A stretch of 64,000 bases of DNA, from assembly GCA_963691655.1 (NCBI GenBank), contig OY829327.1, positions 65,484,079 through 65,548,078 of the forward strand, read 5' to 3'. The notes under the pieces are model-generated. The model had not been told where the DNA came from and did no database searches. It worked only from the letters and a program-made list of their open reading frames with translations. The DNA comes from Toxonevra muliebris. Its lineage: Eukaryota; Arthropoda; Insecta; Diptera; Pallopteridae. Below, in pieces: positions 56,499-64,000 of this stretch; the first letter of the stretch is position 1; every line of letters starts with the position of its first letter. The position numbers were made by a program, and so were the translations under genes.

Positions 56499-57147
56499 AT
56501 GTTAAAATCAGCTGGGATTCGTTTTTTATTTGCTCCTCGTCAATTATTAAGTGAGTGAACCGTAATTATTTTTGTATATGTGCCCTTAAAATATGTTTGG
56601 CTTCTGCTTTTTGTTTAAGGATTTCGATCGTTGTGCAAAATGACTGATAAGTATTTGGATGCCGTTCCTTTAGTAGACATTGAAGAAGGAATTTTTAAAT
56701 ATGTCTTGATCAAAGTTTATGGTAAAGAAGAATCCAATGGCATCGAACCTTCAAAAAATATTGTGCGTGGATATAGTGATTGTCAATGGCATTGTAAGAT
56801 TTAAATTCTGTAACCAAAAGAAGACAAATTTTATTGGAAAATGATTTAAAATTTTTAGCTGATATCTACGAACGTGTTAGCTCATCATGCAAGGGATTGG
56901 GGTTAGAGACGGAATGCCTTGGCGGAGGAAGAATTGAACATAATCCCAGTGGTAAATTTATAAAAGTGTATGGTTATTCTCAGGTAATTGTCATACTAAT
57001 TGATAGTTATATTATCAAGGGACTTATTAAAATTGTCTAACCATAAATTTCTAGGGATATGGAAAAGCTGATCATGGAGAATCCAAACAGATTTTACAAA
57101 CAAAATATCCAGATTACCAAATCGAAATAACCGATGAAGGCTACTAA
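56499..57147 (+). CDS. janA: janus-A, protein-histidine phosphatase (PHPT1 family), 147 residues
   Basis: Four exons: 56499-56550, 56620-56793, 56859-56983 and 57055-57147. The introns are 65-71 bp, all GT/AG, and the frame is 444 nt. The family removes phosphate from phosphohistidine in proteins; Drosophila janus-A is known for sex-regulated expression. Family blocks seen are [67 protein letters not shown] and [14 protein letters not shown]. The catalytic His of the family corresponds to H75, directly at the exon 2/3 junction. The 56499 start adds 21 residues ([15 protein letters not shown]...) before the internal Met at 56640. This basic, hydrophobic stretch could be a mitochondrial presequence, or translation may begin at 56640 (126 residues). 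AATAAA at 57294-57299 is a likely poly-A signal. No janus-B-like tandem copy follows. Confidence 0.95.
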
Positions 57148-57305
57148 TTTTCGAATTCCTTATAGCAGTAACAAAAATTTAAAATGGTTTCCTACGTAAA
57201 ATTATACAATTTGTCTTATTAAAAGGTGTTATACACGTATTCACGATCATGTCGTTGGTTTAGAAGAAAATGAAATTCTCGTATTTGAAACTGAATAAAT
57301 AATAA

Positions 57306-57602
57306 GGCTGTGGTTATATTGCGAGCATGCTCGGCTAACACCATGAAATTGTTGTTGCACCGAACACAAAAAGTTTACTCAAACAGAACACGATATGCTC
57401 GGTGTATTGTACAATGATCACGCCGAATATTCAGGGTGGCAATGACTTATTTTTCAAAACAGTATCATTACTTATAAAATAGTATTAATAAAACGAGTAT
57501 ATTTTGGCAAAAGGCAACTCTGCAACGAACTGAATGTAACCACCTTGACCGAGCACGGGAGAAAATGTTTTGTGTTCGCCGAACACCAATATAACCAGGC
57601 GC
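57306..57602 (+). mobile_element. MITE 'TGGTTATATTG' family, full-length copy 3 (297 bp)
   Basis: Left GGCTGTGGTTATATTGCGAG; right CCAATATAACCAGGCGC, inverted over about 11-16 bp. The body matches copy 1 and copy 2. It lies about 160 bp beyond the janus-A stop, next to its poly-A signal. No ORF. Confidence 0.85.
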
Positions 57603-57717
57603 TAAGAAATTGCTTTTTCTACAAGCAATGCTAATAAGTAGTGATTATCATTTTTAATAACCGCCAGTTACGATTACGATTATAGTCTTTAAATTAGGTT
57701 TGGAAGGCGTGTGCGAA

Positions 57718-57765
57718 TGTATATATTTATATATATATATACATGTATGTATATGTATATATAAA
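57718..57765. repeat. (TA)n/(GTATA)n microsatellite
   Basis: Alternating TATATA, TGTATG and TATATA words. Confidence 0.8.
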
Positions 57766-57838
57766 CCCGCACTTCCACTAGGAGACTTAATTGTCCATTG
57801 TGATTGCCCTCATTTAATTGCCCGGATGAGGTACGTCT

Positions 57839-58665
57839 CTAACCACGGTTTCCGTCAGCAGGCCAGGTAATGTCTTTATTGAACCATTTGATTCTGCGGA
57901 TGAAGGTAAGAAGATCCGATAGTTTTACTTTCGTTATCTCTGTTAGACTATTGAAAAAGCGCGACCCCAAACATTGGAGTCTACTCATCTGCAGCCTCGA
58001 TTCTGTCTCTTCTTCATCATGACAACTTCTGCAAAGTCCGCTCGTTGGAATGCGCCACCGTTGAAGCATTGCTGCAATAGCACAATGTCTAGTTATGACT
58101 CCTGTGAGCAGACGTACTGCAGATTTGTTGTGCTCTAAGAGGACATTTGTCCTATTTCTATCTAACCTTGGCCACAAGGCCTGTGAAACTATACAGTCGT
58201 CTAGGAGAGTCCAAGAGGTATTCGCCTTGTTAATGTCCATTTCATAATGCCTCTTCTGGCCATTTCATCTGCTATTTCGTACCCTTCAATATTGCTATGT
58301 CCAGGAACCCAGCAGAGAGTGACCTTGTGGTGCTCAATGGCCATCGGTGAAGCACGACATTTCTTTACAATCTCCGATTTAACTATTTTGGATTCTATTG
58401 CCTTCATTGCAGCCTGACTGTCAGTAAAGATAGTGATATTCGAAACGGAATCGTACTGTCTTGTAGAAGTCGAGCTGCTTTCTCAATAGCAAAAATCTCT
58501 GACTGAAAAACGCTGCAGCTGTCAGGAAGACGATACGACCGCCTTAGCTGCAGGTCTTTGGATTAGAGACCAGCTCCAGTTCCATTCTCCATCTTTGAGC
58601 CATCGGTAAAGATGGTAATACCAGCATTACCTGTTACCGAACCCGACTCCCAGTCTTCCCTGGTT
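57839..58665 (-). pseudogene. R1-clade LINE RNase H and C-terminal cysteine region
   Basis: Fragments FTDGSKMENGTGAGL (first catalytic Asp), RRSYRLPDSCSVFQSEIFAI (Glu), TDSQAAMKAIES (Asp) and VTLCWVPGHSNIEGYEIADE (last Asp) are the RNase H signature, spread over two frames with at least one stop and one shift. After it come CRSCHDEEETES and a trailing frame to the TGA/TAG near 57839. Confidence 0.85.
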
Positions 58666-58682
58666 GGATGAAGAGTTGGAAT

Positions 58683-59084
58683 TCAAGTAACAAAATCTAA
58701 ATTTGAAGTCATATAATTCGTGGCTACATCTAAGTCAGCTTTGATTCCATTTTGACCCCTCCGCTTTATCTCACTCAAAATTGTAGAGTGTCCATAGTTT
58801 GCTGATCTCCACACGTTGAATTCTCTTAGTCTAAGAGCTCCTTTTGCGGCACAGCCTTGAACAAACACCCGTAACGGTAAGAGATGAAATATCATATTCA
58901 GACCTTCTTGAGGTACACTATTTACAGTCCCTGGGATCCCCAGGCTTGCAAGTCTCTGATTTTTTCCCACTCGAGCTTGGTTGCTCTTCTTAGTCAACGC
59001 CTTCCACCAGACGATGGACCCATAGGTGATGATGGATCGAATGATTGTGATGTACATTCCATGAATAAGAGAATGTGGTAACAT
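58683..59084 (-). pseudogene. R1-clade LINE RT thumb fragment
   Basis: MYITIIRSIITYGSIVWWKA, QRLASLGIPGTVNSVPQEGL and LLPLRVFVQGCAAKGALRL are the conserved region after the RT palm in R1/jockey LINEs. Confidence 0.85.
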
Positions 59085-59520
59085 GGCTGGTAAAATTCCA
59101 TCCGGTCAAGCTGATTTAAGCGAGTTGAATGAGTGTATCGCCCAGGCAACTTTTTCCTTAACTACAATATCCAAGACGTCAGTCCTTGATGCCCGGACAA
59201 GATTTGCCATCTGATTTTCGATGTCGGTCAAGTCCGTGCAACCTGGAAAGTGTGTCATCATCAGAACCTCAAGAGACTCCTGGCTCGAGTCTGTCCACGA
59301 GCCATCTATCTTCCGAATACTGCCGAAAGCTGCAGTAGTTCCAGACAGTATTTTTCGAAGTCTTGATGCCTCATTTACAGTCTCCATGGTTCCACAGAAC
59401 TGCTGCCAAGAGTCCCATTTTGCAGCCTTAATTTTACTTTTGTATTCATTAAAACTGTCCCTATACTTATTCCAATCCTCTTCTAGTTGGCTTAGCTTAG
59501 CCTTGTTAAAGAGTCTCCTT

Positions 59521-61960
59521 TTTTTTTTTTTTTTTTTTTTTTTGTACGTTGGCAGGTGGAAATCTTCATAGATACCGTAGAACTCCAGTTCTACGGTTAT
59601 GTCGGATTCCTACCGACTAAAACCACCTACTTCCTCTCCTACCACTCTCCCCGCGGGACTACCAGTTGGTATTACTTCGCAGGGCTGGTTCAGCTTTATG
59701 CTGTTACTCGTTTGTTGATTCTGTTGTTTGGATCTATTTGTGTTGTGTCAATAATTGTTTATTGTTCATCAGCCATCCTCGTCGTCTTCTGTATTTGCGA
59801 TATTTCGTTGCGCACGCTCGGCTTTACGTTCAGATTCAGCATTCCTTAATAATGTCAGAATGCTCTTCGCCATCTTGCATACTGCATTCCACTTCTCTAT
59901 CGTTTGGCACATCTGTGCTGTCAAGTTGGCTACCGTGGGGGGTTCCCCAAAAGCTCTCTCTAGTTCCTCCCTGATGCTGTTGAAGCGTGGGCAGTGGAAA
60001 ATGATGTGTGTTGAGTCCTCGGGTTCGCTCGGGCAGTTCGGGCAGAACGGGTCTTCTTCAAGTTTAAATCTGTGCAGATATTGTTTAAAGCACCCATGCC
60101 CGCTGAGCATTTGGGTGACGAAATAATCGACTTCTCCATGTTTGCGCTCCATCCACGCTGCTATATTAGGGATTAGGTTAAAGGTGCAGCGACCCTTTTT
60201 GGACTGCTCCCAGTTTCGCTGCCATTCCATAATGGTACGCTTCCTCTCTTCTGTTTTCCTGACGTTCGTTGGCCTTTCTCCAGTTATACTATAAAGGCGC
60301 TTCATTTCAATTGCTAGTAGGTCAATGGGCAATTTTCTTGCTATGACGCAAATGACGTCGTCCGACACTGTACGATAGGCGCTGGCAATCCTCAGTGCAC
60401 TGAGCCTATAAATCGAGCGAATGCCCTTCAGATGTGTCTTCTTTGCGTTCGCCCAGATGGGTGCTGCATACAGTATAACGGAGCTGGTCACCATTGAAAG
60501 CAGCTGACGCCTGCCCTCCCGTGGGCCTCCGATATTCCACATAATGCGCGTTAGCGCGCCGTTTATTCTAGCCGCTTTACCACTGACGGCTGCTAAGTGC
60601 TCCTTAAATGTCATCCTTGTGTCGATGAGTACCCCTAAGTACTTTAGGTGTGGCTGTGAGGTGATGCAATGATCCCCAACTGTGATTACCAGCTCTTCGC
60701 GCTGTTTTCTTGTGCTCAATAGCACTACCTCCGTTTTTTGGACTGCCAACTCCAGTCTTGAGCTATTTAACCATCTTCTCACCCTTGCAATTGCATCGTT
60801 GCATCTAGCCTGTAGTAAGTCCAGATGTTTGGCGACTACTACCATAGCTATGTCGTCGGCATATCCGACGAGTGTGGCATCTTCGGGAAGATCAACTTTG
60901 AAAATTCCGTCGTACATTGCGTTCCACAATGTGGGACCGAGAACGGAGCCCTGAGGTACACCTCCTGTGACCTCGTACTGCTTCACGCCGTCGTCCGTGT
61001 CATAAAGAAGCACTCTATGTTTGAAGTAATCTGTGATAATTCTCAGCAGGTACTCCGGCACGTTGAAACGTTGCAGCGCACTCATAATCTGGGGCCAGTT
61101 CGCAGAGTTGAAGGCATTTTTTATGTCCAGCGTCACAACTGCGCAATACTTCTTTTTGCCACTTTTCCAGCTTTTTCCACTAGTGGCTTCGCGAGCAATG
61201 TTCATTACAGTGTGTATAGCGTCAACTGTGGAGCGCGCTTTCCTGAAGCCGAACTGGAGCTCGGCAAGCCCGCCCGGTTTCTCAAGGAATTCCTGGAGCC
61301 TGACGCATATGATACGTTCAAGAATTTTGCCAAGCGTGTCCAACATACAAAGCGGGCGGTATGATGACGGTTGGTCCGGCAGCTTCCCTGGCTTTAGCAG
61401 AAGCACCAATCGTTGGCGTTTCCATGGGTCTGGGAATACGCCCTCTTTCAGGCAGGCGCCAAAAAGCTTGACGAATATCTCCGGTTTCGTATTTATCGCT
61501 GTTTTAACTGCAATGTTGGGAATCCCATCTAGTCCCGGGGCTTTGTTGTCAGCGATCCTTCTCAAGGTTTCAAGTACATCGCTGGTAGTGATGTCCGGGG
61601 TGACTACACAGGTGTATTGGCTTCGGTTTGGGACGAGCTGTTCCTGCGGTGGGAAAAGAGCAGCTACCACTGTTCGCATTAGCGATGGGCAGGTCGGCTG
61701 TGGGGACCTCGGGCCTCTGAGTTTGTTCATTACCATTTTATATGCCATACCCCAAGGGTCTAAATCCGCACTATCGCACAGTGCTTTAAAGCAAGCGTGT
61801 TTACTAGCTTTGATGGCAACTTTTAGCGTAGCTCTTGCTATTTTGTAGTCGGAATGAAGAGCATCCCATGTGGGGAGAGAGCGGGCTCTCTGCGCTTTCC
61901 TGCGCGCTTTGTGACATTTTTTCCTGGTATCGGCTATTTCAGCGTTCCACCAGTAAACTG
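59521..61960 (-). mobile_element. Nested R1-clade LINE, 5'-truncated, 16-bp TSD
   Basis: GTTAAAGAGTCTCCTT lies at 59505-59520 and 61961-61976. A 23-T run at 59521-59543 is its poly-A tail on the minus strand. The element is 2440 bp. The duplication and the tail show an insertion by target-primed reverse transcription into an older LINE. Confidence 0.97.
59769..61960 (-). CDS. R1-clade LINE ORF2 fragment, ~730 codons, uninterrupted
   Basis: The open frame extends from the truncated 5' end (YWWNAEIADTRKKCHKARRK) through an ATG at 61746-61748 to a stop at 59769. RT motifs: NKAPGLDGIPNIAVKTAI, SSYRPLCMLDTLGKILERII, FGFRKARSTVDAIH, VVTLDIKNAFNSANW (Asp), TGGVPQGSVLGPTLWN and LVGYADDIAMVV (catalytic DD). 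The C-terminal zinc knuckle is HGCFKQYLHRF..PFCPNCP..THIIFHC. It ends in an acidic tail EDDEDG. It is related to 22104-23785 but clearly a different family member. The endonuclease and ORF1 are missing. Confidence 0.95.
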
Positions 61961-62636
61961 GTTAAAGAGTCTCCTTGATTTTACTCTAAGTTGTCCTAAC
62001 TCTGCGTTCCACCAAACCGTTTTTGGTTTGGATCGTGGCCTAGTTTATGGACAACAAAGTTCAAAAGATTTATTCAATATCCCTGTCAGACGTTCGACTG
62101 CTTTGTCAATGTTAGCATTCCCTTGGCCAACTTTGACTCTCGTCAATGCAAGCTTTTGGGAAGCCGTTATTGAAAATTCGGACCAGTTCGCCCTTTTGGG
62201 AATGGCCGTGAGGCCTCTACTTCAGAGTTTATGGTGAAAAAAATCCGACTGTGGTCCGAGAAGGAACAAATGTCTGATACCCTCCAATAATCAACCCTGT
62301 TACGAAACGCTGGTTGATTACCCTTGTTGCATATAGTTAGTAGAAAAAATACAATCAAAAATGGACTCACCTCTACTGTTGGTATCAGAGCTGCCCCAAA
62401 GTTCATTGTGACCATTTGCGTCACAGCCAGCCACCAAGTCCAATCCGCGTGACTCCGCATATACGACCAGTTGCCGGATTAATTGTGGGGGCGGGCCTTC
62501 CTCATCGTATGGAATGTATGCAGACATTAGCAACAAGCTACGCTTGTGCCTGTGTTCGCATACCAACGTTGTGAGGTCTCCTGTGCTGTAGGGAGTTAGA
62601 AGAAAAAGATTAATGCTTTTCTTGGCAACCAGTGTT

Positions 62637-63049
62637 GATTCGATACAAGTAAATACAAGTAAAAACTCGATACTTTTCATTCGATTACAGTACTTTTTTT
62701 ATTCGATGCTATACCATAAGTATTTTACTTGGTATCGAAAAAAAGGGTCAATATCGGATACTCGATACTTTTGGAAAATATTTATTTAAAAAACTGAAAT
62801 ACTGCTATACAACATTTAAAATTGTGGATTATTTTACAATATTTTACAGCAATCAATAATATATTTCAAAATGCTACTGCAGAATTATTCAAAATGTTTC
62901 AGTCTATATTGCAATATTTCTATGTATGAAAATATTGCCGGCCATGCATGTAGAACATAATGTTTATTGAAACCTTTTCATTAAAATAAAATATTTTGAA
63001 CAAGTTTTAATCTGTTGATTAGTTTTACTTCTATTTTTTAAAGGCTAAG
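62637..63049. other. Unidentified insertion between two LINE fragments
   Basis: AT-rich, with TCGATAC/GTATCGA words near 62640-62785. Possibly a DNA element end; no ORF. Confidence 0.35.
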
Positions 63050-64000
63050 GCAGCCAAGACTATTCTCAGGTTGAGAGAGTCTAACTAGCTGACATCAGCC
63101 AACTGCGAACACTCCAGACAACTTAATGAGAGGTGATATCACGCACAGCCTTATAGGTAGAGCAACTGATTACCTGGTAACACGCAGTGATTTCAATTGG
63201 AAAATTCCGATGGACTATCCCTCCAGAGACAGCTGGCTACAGCCTGATGATGAAGGCCTTTCAACAGTCTACTTTACTGACGGATCAAAGACAGATGAAG
63301 GAACTGGGGAGGGAATTTTTTGTGAAACGCAACAAATCCGAAGGTCATATAGACTACCGGATTACTGTAGAGTTTTCCAACCGGAGGTTTTTGCCATCAT
63401 GAAGGCAGCGGAACACATAAAAAGCACCTTCCTTAAGGAAGCTGTAATCTGTGTGGATAGTCAAGCTGCCTTGAAAGCTATCGGATCCATCGTCATATAA
63501 CAAAAGGTAGTGCAAGATTGTCGTAACTTTTTGAGCAGCATAATACACTGTAGGGTAAGTTTACGTTGGGTTCCCGGACATAGCAATATTGAAGGGAACA
63601 ACATGGCGGACGAGCTTGCCCGAGCAAGGTCATCAATACCTGCAATCAACACGTTACTGTCACCACTTTGTGTTACAGCAGGGACAATAGGAGAGTGGTT
63701 AACTGAATCCAGAAACAGAGCTTGGTCGGCCAGGGTAGATTGCAGGATTGCACGTACCCTGTGGCCATGACTAAACATTAAAAGGACGAAAAGTATTTTG
63801 CGACTTGATAAACATGCTGTGCACATGGTGTCGGGTGTTATCACCGATCACTGCGCTGTGGGCGTATTGTTATGCAAATGGCGGCTATCGACCAATGATA
63901 TATGCGGAGGCTGTGGAGACGAGGACACTGTGGAATCGGTCGAGCATCTGCTATACCATTGTTCTTCATTTCAGGAACGACGGCTCCAAACTCTCGGGAC
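63050..64000 (+). pseudogene. R1-clade LINE RNase H region, plus strand, runs off the window
   Basis: One reading frame from 63126 with two stops (63498-63500, 63768-63770). STVYFTDGSKTDEGTGEGIF supplies the first Asp, RLPDYCRVFQPEVFAIMKAA the Glu and VICVDSQAALKAIGS the second Asp. VSLRWVPGHSNIEGNNMADE has the last Asp. The end CGGCGDEDTVESVEHLLYHC is the C-terminal knuckle. It is a relative of the LINE at 57776-62690 in the opposite orientation. Confidence 0.9.

Larger units (their letters stand above)
57776..62690 (-). mobile_element. Decayed R1-clade LINE hosting a younger LINE
   Basis: Minus strand from the endonuclease near 62680 (LLLMSAYIPYDEEGPPPQLI and LVAGCDANGHNELWGSSDTN) to the 3' region near 57780. 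Coding continues either side of the nested LINE (KTVWWNAELGQLRVKS to the right, KLSQLEEDWNKYRDSFNEYK to the left). An RT start with DGSWTDSSQE lies at 59106-59387. Most of the RT core is deleted: the frame jumps from SAXPDGILPAMLPHS to HGMYITIIRSIITYGSIVWW. RNase H and C-terminal frames are listed separately. Confidence 0.85.

Noticed and set aside
57148..57305. janus-B tandem copy after janus-A
   Set aside because: Only 3' sequence, a poly-A signal and then a MITE; no second PHPT-like frame.
60682..61848. Long plus-strand frames (up to 271 codons)
   Set aside because: Antisense shadow of the nested R1-clade ORF2.
57776..62690. Host gene spread over several exons on the minus strand
   Set aside because: All fragments are endonuclease, RT or RNase H of one LINE, and the gap is explained by a nested LINE with target duplication.
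1..64000. CRISPR array, riboswitch, bacterial operon or phage
   Set aside because: No regular spacer-repeat arrays or prokaryotic gene structure; introns, Pol III boxes and eukaryotic TEs show a nuclear animal genome.

Overview
The window is an AT-rich piece of an animal nuclear genome. It is almost certainly a fly (Diptera), and a higher fly such as a tephritid is my best guess. The reasons are short 53-76 bp introns, a ZAD/C2H2 zinc-finger gene with TATCGATA (DRE) promoter motifs, a janus-A gene, and a repeat load of R1-clade and RTE-like LINEs, hAT, Tc1/mariner, piggyBac and Ty3/gypsy elements. The species itself is inferred, not shown.

I can support only three host genes. (1) 4436-5107, minus strand: a two-exon gene for a 204-residue coiled-coil protein of unknown function. 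(2) 36181-37481, minus strand: a three-exon ZAD protein with seven C2H2 fingers, whose presumed promoter has two tandem DRE motifs. (3) 56499-57147, plus strand: a four-exon janus-A (protein-histidine phosphatase) gene. Everything else recognisable is mobile DNA, much of it nested.

Layout. 0.7-2.4 kb: an element with ~440 bp terminal inverted repeats carrying broken pieces of a protein common in arthropod genomes. 2.9-6.0 kb: a foldback, a hAT transposase tail, gene 1 and a hAT MITE with an 8-bp target duplication. 6.2-12.2 kb: a DD37E mariner-like element inside pogo-like ends, then a LINE scrap, a MITE and a Tc1-like element. 13-19 kb: two LINE remnants and a deleted piggyBac element. 19.6-25.0 kb: a palindrome with ~635 bp arms and no spacer, whose right arm is split by an RTE-like LINE, itself split by an R1-clade LINE. 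25-28 kb: a decayed R1-clade LINE. 31-33 kb: a DD34E Tc1-like element that contains a sequence folding as a complete hammerhead ribozyme. 37.6 kb: a tRNA-derived SINE beside the zinc-finger gene. 41.8-46.0 kb: a Ty3/gypsy element with both LTRs. 47-55 kb: four hAT insertions with perfect 8-bp target duplications, one inside another MITE. 57.8-64 kb: R1-clade LINEs, one nested with a 16-bp duplication.

The most interesting items are the hammerhead ribozyme pair (intact at 32429-32477, cleavage site mutated at 55731-55779), the large spacerless palindrome, and the two unplaced proteins (the 204-residue gene product and the long-TIR element protein).
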